From positions 1 through 52,814 of the forward strand of contig CAZNFW010000020.1 of NCBI GenBank assembly GCA_964572725.1: 52,814 nucleotides of DNA. The letters are read 5' to 3'. This DNA is from Rosettibacter sp964572725 (GTDB taxonomy: Bacteria > Bacteroidota > Ignavibacteria > Ignavibacteriales > Melioribacteraceae). This document shows, piece after piece, positions 34,642 to 43,172 of the stretch. The position numbers and the translations under genes are program-made. Each line of letters starts with the position of its first letter. Positions within the stretch are counted from its first letter, which is position 1. The notes beneath the pieces are model-generated. The model had not been told where the DNA came from and did not search any database. It saw nothing but the letters and a program-made list of their open reading frames with translations.

Positions 34642-35565
34642 ATGGAAACAAAACATAAAATAGAAGACGAAATTAATTTCAGAGAAGTACTCAAATCCCC
34701 AATTAGATTATTTGGCTGGGTATTTCCAATTTATTTAATACTGATATTAATTCTAGGAATTTATTTTGCTCAGCATTTGAATACAATCTCTTTTAATGAA
34801 CAAAGTATTGGCATAACAGATACTACTTATGTCAAAAAAGAAATAGTGGAAAAGAGAGGAATGGAAATAACCGCTGTCAATTTTGAATCAATAAAAAATC
34901 CTGCAAAAGAGTTAATAGCAAAAGGAAAAGAACTTTATGATATAAATTGTAAATCGTGTCATGGTGAACAGGGGTTGGGAGATGGTCCAGCTGGATTATC
35001 AATGAATCCAAAACCGAGAAATTTTCATACGAAAGAAGGATGGGTAAATGGTAGAACTATTGATGCAATGTATAAAACACTTCAGGAAGGTATTATTAAA
35101 AATGGAATGCCGGCATTTGAGTATATAAATCCTACTGACAGATTTAATATTATTCTCTATATAAGAACGCTTGCTGATTTTCCAGAAATTACTGATAAAC
35201 AACTTAATGATCTAAAATTAACTTATAAATTGGATCAAAATTTAATCTTACACAATCAAATTTCTGTTTCAAAAGCTGAAATGTTAATTGTAAACGAAAA
35301 TAAAGTTCTTACCGAAAAATTAATGAGAATGAAAGAAATTCTAAGAACCTCAGATGAAATGGGAGCAAGACTCATAAAAGATAATTCTTATGATACGGAT
35401 AAAGTTTTATTTACTTTTATAAATATGAAAGAAAAAACTATAAATGATTTTGTAAAAATGGTAACAGAAGAACCAATTTTTATTGGTTATAAACCCTCAG
35501 TTGTTAGATTGAGCAGAGAGAAGTTACAGCAGATTTATGAATATCTAATTAAAATTAGCACTTAA
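34642..35565 (+). CDS. Membrane-anchored monoheme cytochrome c with C-terminal extension
   Basis: A 307-residue protein. One membrane helix (about residues 23-43) precedes a class I cytochrome c domain with C103-K-S-C-H107, GLGDGPAGLS, and the probable Met ligand in NGMPAFEY. The heme domain ends near residue 188; the remaining ~115 residues are Lys/Glu-rich, apparently helical, and not a family I recognise. By position, after actF and before sco/cox, it probably carries electrons from alternative complex III to the oxidase. It could be called an extra Act subunit, but family membership is not certain. Confidence 0.82.
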   Translation: METKHKIEDEINFREVLKSPIRLFGWVFPIYLILILILGIYFAQHLNTISFNEQSIGITDTTYVKKEIVEKRGMEITAVNFESIKNPAKELIAKGKELYDINCKSCHGEQGLGDGPAGLSMNPKPRNFHTKEGWVNGRTIDAMYKTLQEGIIKNGMPAFEYINPTDRFNIILYIRTLADFPEITDKQLNDLKLTYKLDQNLILHNQISVSKAEMLIVNENKVLTEKLMRMKEILRTSDEMGARLIKDNSYDTDKVLFTFINMKEKTINDFVKMVTEEPIFIGYKPSVVRLSREKLQQIYEYLIKIST

Positions 35566-35574
35566 ATTAAGCAT

Positions 35575-36360
35575 ATGAAAAAAAATAGAAAAAAGTTTCT
35601 AATTATTTTATTTACAATAAGTTATTTATATAACTTAAATTATATTATTGCACAAAGTAATAAAGAGATAGGTATTGATGAAAAATTGGGCAGAATTTTG
35701 CCACCCGATTTGACTTTCGTTACATCAGAAAATGATACGGTGACTTTAGGTGAACTTATTAACGAACCAGTATTGCTTGCTCCTGTTTATTATGAATGTC
35801 CGGGTTTATGTAATCCATTACAAAGTGAATTAGCATGGATAATTGATAAATTAGATTTAATACCCGGCAAAGATTATAAAATTATTTCATTGAGTTTTAA
35901 CTATAGAGAAACACCTTCTCTTGCAGCAAAGTGGAAGAAGAATTTTTTACAGTCAATGAAAAAAAAGATTAATGAAAATGATTGGTTATTTTTAACAGGG
36001 GATAGCTCTAATGTTTATTCATTTACAGATACTATAGGATTTTATTTTAAAAAAAATAATGAAGGTCAATTTATCCATCCAAGTGTATTAATTGCTATTT
36101 CGCCAGAAGGAAAAATTACAAGATATATTTTAGGACCAACTTTTAATCCATTTGACATTAAAATGGCATTAATTGAAGCAAAGGCAAATAAAACTGCACC
36201 CACAGTTGCCAAAGTACTTGAATTTTGTTACAGCTACGACCCGGAAAGTAAGAAATATACATTTAATTTATTACGAATTGTTGGATTAATAATGCTTTCA
36301 GGAATCGGAATTTTTATTGCAATTTTGTTGTTAAGAAATAAGCCGAAGAAAAAGGAGTAA
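35575..36360 (+). CDS. SCO1/SenC family copper chaperone for cytochrome oxidase
   Basis: Delivers copper to, or reduces, the CuA centre of subunit II. The 261-residue protein has an N-terminal signal/anchor, a thioredoxin-like fold with C75-x3-C79 (CPGLC), and H168 in GQFIHPSVLI, which together bind copper. A further C-terminal membrane helix (about 235-255) is seen, as in several FCB proteins. It lies 9 bases after the cytochrome c gene and 5 before coxA, directly supporting its role in oxidase assembly. Confidence 0.92.
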   Translation: MKKNRKKFLIILFTISYLYNLNYIIAQSNKEIGIDEKLGRILPPDLTFVTSENDTVTLGELINEPVLLAPVYYECPGLCNPLQSELAWIIDKLDLIPGKDYKIISLSFNYRETPSLAAKWKKNFLQSMKKKINENDWLFLTGDSSNVYSFTDTIGFYFKKNNEGQFIHPSVLIAISPEGKITRYILGPTFNPFDIKMALIEAKANKTAPTVAKVLEFCYSYDPESKKYTFNLLRIVGLIMLSGIGIFIAILLLRNKPKKKE

Positions 36361-36365
36361 TAACA

Positions 36366-38006
36366 ATGGCAAACGGAACAATTGCATTAACTGAGAAGAA
36401 TTTTTATGAAGTAAGCACTAATAGATATTCAGGAATTTTATCGTGGTTATTAACAACTGACCATAAAAGAATTGGTTTAATGTATCTTGTCTCTATAATG
36501 TTTTTCTTTTTGGTTGGGGTTATACTTGGTGTTTTAATGCGCCTTGAATTATTAACTCCAGGCAGAACAATTATGAGCGCGCAGGAATATAATTCGTTAT
36601 TTACTCTGCATGGAGTAATAATGATTTTTTTATTTATTATTCCTGGCATTCCAGCAGCATTTGGCAACTTTTTTCTTCCTATTCAAATTGGGGCAAGAGA
36701 TGTTGCATTTCCTAGATTAAATTTATTATCATATTATGTTTATGTTATTGGTGCTGTTTTAGCTTTAACTTCACTTTTTCTTCCAGGCGGTCCAATTGAT
36801 ACAGGCTGGACTTTTTATATACCATACAGTGTAAGAACAACATCAAATGTTTCTCTAGCAATTTTTGCTGCATTTGTTCTCGGGTTTTCTTCGATATTGA
36901 CAGGGATTAATTTTGTGACCACAGTTCACCGTTTAAGAGCTCCTGGGATGACATTTTTTAAGATGCCTTTATTTGTCTGGGCAACTTACGCAACCGCATG
37001 GATTCAAATTATTGCAACTCCCGTAGTTGGAATTACAATTTTATTAGTAATTATTGAGAGAGCATTTGGTGTTGGTATATTTGACCCTGCACTTGGCGGC
37101 GATCCTATTTTATATCAGCATCTTTTCTGGATTTATTCTCATCCAGCTGTTTACATAATGATTTTACCAGCTATGGGTGTTGTATCAGAGATTATCCCTA
37201 CTTTTGCAAGAAGAACAATTTTTGGTTACAAAGCAATTGCAATGTCAAGTCTTGCTATTGCATTTATTGGTTATCTTGTCTGGGCACATCATATGTTTAC
37301 AAGCGGCATGAGTGATACTGCAAGATGGATATTTTCTTTATTGACATTTCTTGTTGCTATCCCAAGCGGGGTGAAAGTATTTAACTGGGTTGCAACTTTA
37401 TATAAAGGTTCAATTGACCTACAGCCGCCATTACTTTGGGTTTTGACATTTATTTTTCTTTTTTCAATCGGTGGATTAACTGGATTGGTTTTAGGTTCTT
37501 TAGCTACTGATATTCATGTACATGACACATATTTCGTTGTTGCACATTTTCATTATGTGATGTTTGGCGGAACCGGAACAATATTCTTTGCTGCAATTCA
37601 TTATTGGTTTCCTAAAATGTTTGGTAGAATGTATAATAAAAAACTGGCAAAAATTACAATCATCTTTTTCTTTATTGGTTTTAATATGTTGTATTTTACA
37701 AAATTCATTATGGGTTATATGGGAATGCCAAGAAGATACTATGATTATCTCCCTCAGTTTACAGGATTACAGCAAATATCAACATTTGGGTCGTGGATTT
37801 TAGCAAGTTCAATTTTCTTTATGTTCGGATATTTAATTTATGCGTTATTTAAAGGACCTAAAGCTTCTGCAAATCCATGGGGAGGAGTTACATTAGAATG
37901 GCAGATACCTTCACCTCCACCATTAGAAAATTTTAAAGTTATTCCAACAATAACCCATGAACCTTATGACTTTAGTCAGTTGAAGGAGATTAATAATGAA
38001 TCATGA
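36366..38006 (+). CDS. coxA: Cytochrome c oxidase subunit I, A2-type
   Basis: Catalytic heme a/a3-CuB subunit of 546 residues with about twelve to thirteen membrane helices; reduces O2 to water and pumps protons. CuB and cross-linked Tyr are in Y257-S258-H259-P-A-V-Y263; later CuB His in WAHHMFTSG and heme ligands in HDTYFVVAHFHYVMFGG. The Glu of A1-type enzymes (HPEVY) is replaced by the Tyr-Ser pair before the His, which defines the A2 type known from Rhodothermus and Thermus caa3. GGAGTAATAACA precedes the ATG. Overlaps subunit III by 11 bases. Confidence 0.97.
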   Translation: MANGTIALTEKNFYEVSTNRYSGILSWLLTTDHKRIGLMYLVSIMFFFLVGVILGVLMRLELLTPGRTIMSAQEYNSLFTLHGVIMIFLFIIPGIPAAFGNFFLPIQIGARDVAFPRLNLLSYYVYVIGAVLALTSLFLPGGPIDTGWTFYIPYSVRTTSNVSLAIFAAFVLGFSSILTGINFVTTVHRLRAPGMTFFKMPLFVWATYATAWIQIIATPVVGITILLVIIERAFGVGIFDPALGGDPILYQHLFWIYSHPAVYIMILPAMGVVSEIIPTFARRTIFGYKAIAMSSLAIAFIGYLVWAHHMFTSGMSDTARWIFSLLTFLVAIPSGVKVFNWVATLYKGSIDLQPPLLWVLTFIFLFSIGGLTGLVLGSLATDIHVHDTYFVVAHFHYVMFGGTGTIFFAAIHYWFPKMFGRMYNKKLAKITIIFFFIGFNMLYFTKFIMGYMGMPRRYYDYLPQFTGLQQISTFGSWILASSIFFMFGYLIYALFKGPKASANPWGGVTLEWQIPSPPPLENFKVIPTITHEPYDFSQLKEINNES

Positions 38007-38628
38007 TGAAAATGTAATGGCAATTTCTCAACATAATGCTCATGTAGATAAAGTTGGTGCCAAAATGGGCATGTGGCTTTTTCTTTTTACTGAAGTTTTG
38101 CTTTTTGGTGGTATGTTTTTAGCATATGCAGTTTATCGTTATCAATACTCTGATCAATTTCATATCGCAGCTATGGAACTTAATACAACAATTGGAACAA
38201 TTAATACAATTATTTTGCTTACAAGCAGCTTAACTATGGCACTATCAATTGCTTATATTGAAAGGAATCAAAAATCTTTATCTATATTATTTCTTTCATT
38301 AACAATATTGTTAGCATTAGTCTTTTTAGTAAATAAATATTTTGAATGGTCAGCAAAATTTGAACATGGTATTTATCCACGCTCGGAAGAATTACTTAAT
38401 CGTCCAGCTGGACAGATATTGTTTTTTGGACTTTATTATGTTATGACAGGTTTACATGGATTGCATGTTGTAATTGGGATTATTGTTCTTTCTTTTATGT
38501 TAGTATTTTTATTGAAAAATAAAATAACTTCAGAAAATTATAACAAATTAGAAAATTCAGGTTTATATTGGCATCTGGTTGACCTGATTTGGATTTTCCT
38601 GTTCCCATTATTTTATCTAATTCAATAA
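37996..38628 (+). CDS. coxC: Cytochrome c oxidase subunit III
   Basis: Membrane subunit of 210 residues, about five helices, that stabilises subunit I and O2 access. Family features: KMGMWLFLFTEVLLFGGMFLAYAVYR at the start, TGLHGLHVVIGI in the middle, and SGLYWHLVDLIWIFLFPLFYL at the end. The ATG at 37996 lies inside the end of coxA, with AAGGAGATTAATA before it. Confidence 0.95.
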   Translation: MNHDENVMAISQHNAHVDKVGAKMGMWLFLFTEVLLFGGMFLAYAVYRYQYSDQFHIAAMELNTTIGTINTIILLTSSLTMALSIAYIERNQKSLSILFLSLTILLALVFLVNKYFEWSAKFEHGIYPRSEELLNRPAGQILFFGLYYVMTGLHGLHVVIGIIVLSFMLVFLLKNKITSENYNKLENSGLYWHLVDLIWIFLFPLFYLIQ

Positions 38629-38641
38629 GGTTGAATTCAAT

Positions 38642-38923
38642 ATGAATAATCAGCATCATAAAATTCAAATTAGTACTTATATAATTGTATGGCTTTCATT
38701 ACTTGCTTTTACATCAATAACAGTTACTATAGCAGGTATAAGTTTAGGCAAATATACTTTGTTTATTGCTTTATTAATTGCTGCGATTAAATCTGCTTTA
38801 GTAATAAATATTTTTATGCATATAAAATTTGACGAACCTATATTCAAAGTATTTCTGGCACTCAGCGGTGCTACATTAATAATAATTTTTGTGCTGACAT
38901 TTTTTGATATAATATATCGTTGA
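38642..38923 (+). CDS. Cytochrome c oxidase subunit IV (prokaryotic type)
   Basis: A 93-residue membrane protein with three predicted helices and the typical short pattern of bacterial subunit IV: WLSLLAFTSITVTIAG, then IALLIAAIKSALVINIFMHIKF, and a last hydrophobic helix. Accessory, not catalytic. Between coxC and coxB, each separated by 9-13 bases, so the identification is well supported by context. Confidence 0.9.
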   Translation: MNNQHHKIQISTYIIVWLSLLAFTSITVTIAGISLGKYTLFIALLIAAIKSALVINIFMHIKFDEPIFKVFLALSGATLIIIFVLTFFDIIYR

Positions 38924-38932
38924 GGTAAAGAT

Positions 38933-39532
38933 ATGTCACCTGCACCAACAGTACATACCGAAACAGTTGATTTTGTAATGTTATATATTGTGGGAATAGC
39001 TGTTATTTTGCTGATGGGTGTGACAATTACAATGATTTATTTTGTTATTAAATATAACAGAAAGAAAGGTCATAAACCTGTTGATATTCATAGCAATCTT
39101 TGGCTTGAAATTACATGGATTGTAATTCCCACATTATTAGTATTATCTATGTTTTATTTTGGTTACACAGGATTCAAAGAAATTCGTAATGTCCCAAAAG
39201 ATGCTTTTATAGTAAATGTTAAAGCAAGAATGTGGCAATGGGAATTTAAATATGGCAATGGAAAAATAACTGATACATTGTATGTTCCTGTCAATAAACC
39301 AATAAAACTTGAAATGGAATCTGCTGATGTTAATCATTCTTTTTATATACCAGCATTTCGTATAAAAGAAGATGCGATCGTTGGCAGGAAAACTTATTTA
39401 TACTTTACTCCACTTCATACAGGAGATTTTGATGTTGCGTGTGCAGAATTTTGCGGTTTAGGTCATTCAATGATGTACACAAAAGTGAAAGTATTAACAG
39501 AAAAAGAATTTAACGAATGGTACAATAAATAA
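38933..39532 (+). CDS. coxB: Cytochrome c oxidase subunit II
   Basis: Carries CuA and accepts electrons from cytochrome c. The 199-residue protein has two membrane helices (about 15-38 and 57-80) and a cupredoxin domain with all CuA ligands: H135, C170, E172, C174, H178 and M181 (CAEFCGLGHSMM). The aromatic entry motif is in MWQWEF. It lacks the C-terminal cytochrome c found in many A2-type caa3 oxidases, so a separate cytochrome must donate. Being last in the cox set (I-III-IV-II) is unusual, because subunit II often comes first. The start lacks a clear signal peptide; the first helix serves as anchor. Confidence 0.95.
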   Translation: MSPAPTVHTETVDFVMLYIVGIAVILLMGVTITMIYFVIKYNRKKGHKPVDIHSNLWLEITWIVIPTLLVLSMFYFGYTGFKEIRNVPKDAFIVNVKARMWQWEFKYGNGKITDTLYVPVNKPIKLEMESADVNHSFYIPAFRIKEDAIVGRKTYLYFTPLHTGDFDVACAEFCGLGHSMMYTKVKVLTEKEFNEWYNK

Positions 39533-39537
39533 TTTTT

Positions 39538-40419
39538 ATGAATAAATTTTTTGAAAATATTAAAATTATAATGGAATTAAGTAAGATAAGAATTACTTCA
39601 TTTGTAGGAATTTCTACTTTTGTTGGATATGTACTTTACTCTAAAAGTTTATCAACTAAGATGATTTTGCCAATAATTGGGGTTTTTATTTTGTCCTGCG
39701 GTTCTTCTGCTTTAAATCATTATCAGGAAAGATTTGCAGATGCTTTAATGGATAGAACTAAAGGCAGACCAATTCCATCAGGAAGAATTAGTGCAAATAA
39801 TGCATTAATAATTTCTTTAATAATGATTTTTATTGCTTTAATAGTAATTTATTTATCTTCAAATATAATTTCAGTTTTGTTGAGCATGTTAGCATTAATT
39901 TGGTATAATTTTGTCTATACACCATTAAAAAAGAAATTTGCAATGGCAGTTGTGCCAGGCTCTTTGATTGGAGCACTCCCACCCATGATTGGTTATACAG
40001 CAGCAGGAGGTTCTCCTTTTGATTACCAGATTTTATTGTTGTCAATGTTTTTCTTTATATGGCAAATTCCGCATTTCTGGCTACTGCTTTTGATTTTCAA
40101 TAATGATTATGAAAAAGCTAAGTATCCAACTCTTACAAAAATTTTTTCAAATCAACAATTAAGCAGAATTACTTTTATCTGGATTATCTCTCTTTCACTT
40201 TGCTCTTTTCTATTTTTTGGATTTGATGATTCTTACAATACTTTTTCTGTAATTGCTATTATAATTTCTTCTGTATGGATGATTTTTGAATCCAGCAAAA
40301 TAATTACAAAGCATATCGAAAAGAATATTATAAGAAAAACATTTATTGATATTAATTTATACGTTCTTGCAATAATTATTATTATATCTATTGACAAATT
40401 ATTTCTATCAGAAATCTAA
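39538..40419 (+). CDS. ctaB: Protoheme IX farnesyltransferase (heme O synthase)
   Basis: Adds a farnesyl group to heme b, making heme O for conversion to heme A. UbiA-superfamily membrane protein of 293 residues with about eight to nine helices. Signature: SALNHYQERFADALMDRTKGRP near residues 58-78, then YTPLKKK and the second Asp region. It follows coxB by 5 bases. No heme A synthase (CtaA) gene is seen in the window, so heme A formation depends on a gene elsewhere, or the oxidase uses heme O. Confidence 0.95.
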   Translation: MNKFFENIKIIMELSKIRITSFVGISTFVGYVLYSKSLSTKMILPIIGVFILSCGSSALNHYQERFADALMDRTKGRPIPSGRISANNALIISLIMIFIALIVIYLSSNIISVLLSMLALIWYNFVYTPLKKKFAMAVVPGSLIGALPPMIGYTAAGGSPFDYQILLLSMFFFIWQIPHFWLLLLIFNNDYEKAKYPTLTKIFSNQQLSRITFIWIISLSLCSFLFFGFDDSYNTFSVIAIIISSVWMIFESSKIITKHIEKNIIRKTFIDINLYVLAIIIIISIDKLFLSEI

Positions 40420-40431
40420 TTGGTAATAATT

Positions 40432-41757
40432 ATGGAAATCATTGATAAAATTGTTTTGCCTCAATCTGCTAATCATTTAATTTTGTTGAAGTATATTCTC
40501 GTTTTAACATTTCTAATTTTTATACCATATGCGAGTTTGTTATTTGGTTCTTTATTAATGTCAGTATTTTTTAGAAAAAAGGGTGAAAAATTTAATGATT
40601 ATAATCATAAAAAATTTTCAGGTTACTTGATTGATTTAATAACATTTAATAAAGGTATTGCTTTTGCACTTGGCATCATTCCGCTGTTAAGTTTTATTTT
40701 TTGTTATGCACAGCTTTTACATTTAAGTAATTTGAATATACCTGAGTATATAATTGCTTCAGCTTTAATGTTTTTCATTTCCTTAATTTTTATTTATACA
40801 TATAAACATTCTACTCACTTAAATCTAATTTTTCATCAAAGGTCTTTTGAAGTAGATTATAAACCATTTCAGGATTACAGATATAAAATTGCAAGACTTG
40901 TTAATAAAAGTGCTTACTTTGGTTTAGTATTTCTTATAATATCATTATATATATTTATTGCTGCTGTTGAGTTTACTCAAAATCCGGATAGATGGGAAAA
41001 TTATAATAATTTGTGGGGAGTACTATTTTCGTTTAATGCATTATTAAGTTTTATTCAATTTATAGTTTTTTCTTTTGGATTTACTTGTGTTTTTGTTTTA
41101 GTAAAATTGAAAGATGTAGATTCACTTCAAATAGATGGGTCGTATTATAACTTTATTAAAAACTTTACACTCAGACTTTCTTTGATATCTTCGTTACTGC
41201 TGCCTTTTATAATTGTATTTTCTGTTTTATCTAAATCACTTTATTCTTTATCATATAATGTTTTTAGTTTTGCTTTGCTTTCTTTACTTCTTGTTTTAAT
41301 TATATCGGTTCTTATCTATGTAATGATAAAGCAGGAGGAAATAAAATATGGCTATTTAACAATTGTTTTATTTGTTCTTACAATTGCATTTGTTGTAATT
41401 AAAGATTTATATGCATTTGATATATCAAACAAAAAACATTTTGCTGTTTTAGCAGCTAACTATGAAGAACATAGAAAAAAATTACTTGAAGAATCAGGAT
41501 TAATGAAAGAAACAATAAACGGTGCTGATATATACAACAGTAAATGTATTGCTTGTCATCAATTTGACAAAAAAGTAGTTGGTCCGCCTTATAATGAAGT
41601 TTTACCCAAATATGAAAATAATCGACAAGCACTGATAAGCTTTATTTTGAACCCGACAAAAATAAATCCCGATTATCCAGCAATGCCAAATCAGGGTTTG
41701 AAACCAAAAGAAGCTGAAGCAGTGGCTGAATTTTTAATGAATACTTATAAGAAATGA
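40432..41757 (+). CDS. Multi-spanning membrane protein with C-terminal cytochrome c domain
   Basis: I do not recognise the membrane family. About eight hydrophobic spans occupy residues 18-345, followed by a linker and a small class I cytochrome c domain with C372-I-A-C-H376, KKVVGPPY, and a Met candidate in YPAMPNQGL. The total of about 441 residues assumes the ATG at 40432; a TTG at 40420 directly after the ctaB stop would add four residues. It is the last gene of the act-cox run, so a role as electron donor to the oxidase, or as a separate quinone/heme-linked module, is likely. The spans contain few His residues, which argues against a cytochrome b core. Confidence 0.7.
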   Translation: MEIIDKIVLPQSANHLILLKYILVLTFLIFIPYASLLFGSLLMSVFFRKKGEKFNDYNHKKFSGYLIDLITFNKGIAFALGIIPLLSFIFCYAQLLHLSNLNIPEYIIASALMFFISLIFIYTYKHSTHLNLIFHQRSFEVDYKPFQDYRYKIARLVNKSAYFGLVFLIISLYIFIAAVEFTQNPDRWENYNNLWGVLFSFNALLSFIQFIVFSFGFTCVFVLVKLKDVDSLQIDGSYYNFIKNFTLRLSLISSLLLPFIIVFSVLSKSLYSLSYNVFSFALLSLLLVLIISVLIYVMIKQEEIKYGYLTIVLFVLTIAFVVIKDLYAFDISNKKHFAVLAANYEEHRKKLLEESGLMKETINGADIYNSKCIACHQFDKKVVGPPYNEVLPKYENNRQALISFILNPTKINPDYPAMPNQGLKPKEAEAVAEFLMNTYKK

Positions 41758-41861
41758 TTTATCATTTTTCTTTAGTTATTATTAAAAATCTTGATGATTC
41801 ACTAAAATTAATTAATGTTTTTTTATTTTTATGATGAATATTAAGAGCAAGTTTTGTAATA

Positions 41862-42740
41862 ATGCTTACTGTACTGGAATCATTAAAATTATCTGCTGTG
41901 TATTTAGAGAAAAAGGGTATTGAATCACCAAGATTGAATGCAGAATTATTATTAGCTGACGTTCTTAATTGCAAAAGATTGGATTTATATCTAAAATACG
42001 ACCAACCGCTTAATGAAGAAGAAATAAATAAATTCAGAGAATATTTATCACGCCGCTCGAAAAACGAACCACTTCAATACATAATTGGCAAAGCCGAATT
42101 TTATGGCTTGGAATTTAAAGTGAATCAATCTGTATTAATTCCACGACCAGAAACCGAACTGCTTGTAGAAACAATCATAAATCTTGAAAAAGATAAATCT
42201 GAAACTATAATTCTTGATATCGGCACGGGCAGTGGAAATATAGCAATTACATTAGCTAAAAACTTGCCTTATGCCAAAATTATTGCTGTAGATATTTCCA
42301 GTGATGCATTAAATGTTGCAAAAGAAAATTCAGAACTCTATAACACTACTAATCAAATTGAGTTTATAAGAAAAAATATTTTTGATGATATTTCATTTTA
42401 TGATTTGCAATTTGATGTAGTAGTTTCAAATCCGCCTTATGTGAGTATAGAAGATTATAATTTTTTACAAAAAGAAATTATTGAATATGAACCCAGAATT
42501 GCTGTAACTGATGAAGAAGACGGTATGAAATTTTATAAAAGAATTACTCAGATATCGAAGCAGTTCTTAAAAAACAACGGTAAACTTTTTTTTGAGATTG
42601 GCAAGGGACAGTCAGAAAAAATTTCAAAGATTATGTATGATGAAAATTTTTTTGACATTCATGTTCTTAAAGATTATCAACAAATTGACAGAGTAATTTA
42701 CGGGACAAAAAATGAGAGCATTAGTTCAAAGAGTAATTGA
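41862..42740 (+). CDS. prmC: Peptide chain release factor N5-glutamine methyltransferase
   Basis: Methylates the GGQ glutamine of release factors RF1/RF2 using SAM. The 292-residue protein has the N-terminal helical domain with NEPLQYIIGKAEFYGLEF, VLIPRPETELLVE, the SAM site ILDIGTGSGNIAI, and the catalytic VVSNPPYVS. Length is normal. The frame overlaps the next gene by 29 bases. The 104-base gap before it holds no recognisable terminator, so transcription may continue from the respiratory operon. Confidence 0.95.
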   Translation: MLTVLESLKLSAVYLEKKGIESPRLNAELLLADVLNCKRLDLYLKYDQPLNEEEINKFREYLSRRSKNEPLQYIIGKAEFYGLEFKVNQSVLIPRPETELLVETIINLEKDKSETIILDIGTGSGNIAITLAKNLPYAKIIAVDISSDALNVAKENSELYNTTNQIEFIRKNIFDDISFYDLQFDVVVSNPPYVSIEDYNFLQKEIIEYEPRIAVTDEEDGMKFYKRITQISKQFLKNNGKLFFEIGKGQSEKISKIMYDENFFDIHVLKDYQQIDRVIYGTKNESISSKSN

Positions 42741-43161
42741 AGGTTCAGTCGAAATTAAAGAAGCAAATTATTCAGCATCAATTGGTAAAGGTATGGTAAT
42801 TTTGCTTGGGGTAAAAGAAGGAGACACTGATGAAGATATGATTTTTGTTGCAGATAAATGTTCAAATCTTAGAATATTTGAAGATGAAAATGGCAAAATG
42901 AATTTATCGTTGAAAGATATTGATGGAGAAGTTCTGGTTATATCACAATTTACACTTTACGGAGATGCACGAAGGGGCAATAGACCAAGTTTTACTGACG
43001 CAGCAAAGCCAGAATTAGCAGAAGAACTTTACAATAAATTTGTAAATCGTATGAAACAAAATCTTGGCGAAGGAAAAGTTAAAACTGGAATATTTGCTGC
43101 TATGATGCTCGTAAAGATTTTTAATGATGGTCCTGTTACAATTTTAGTAGAATCTAAATAA
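42712..43161 (+). CDS. dtd: D-aminoacyl-tRNA deacylase
   Basis: Removes D-amino acids (and glycine from tRNA-Ala) from mischarged tRNA. The 149-residue product starts MRALVQRVIEGSVEI and contains ISQFTLYGDARRGNRPSF and the C-terminal NDGPVTILVESK, hence both cross-dimer active-site motifs (SQFTLYG and GPVT-type). Reads from within the end of prmC, suggesting coupled translation of two translation-quality genes. Confidence 0.96.
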   Translation: MRALVQRVIEGSVEIKEANYSASIGKGMVILLGVKEGDTDEDMIFVADKCSNLRIFEDENGKMNLSLKDIDGEVLVISQFTLYGDARRGNRPSFTDAAKPELAEELYNKFVNRMKQNLGEGKVKTGIFAAMMLVKIFNDGPVTILVESK

Positions 43162-43172
43162 AGGGCATTCAA

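Noticed and set aside
41762..41974. Minus-strand frame before prmC
   Set aside because: Overlaps the start of prmC, lacks a ribosome site or motif, and would be an isolated antisense gene.
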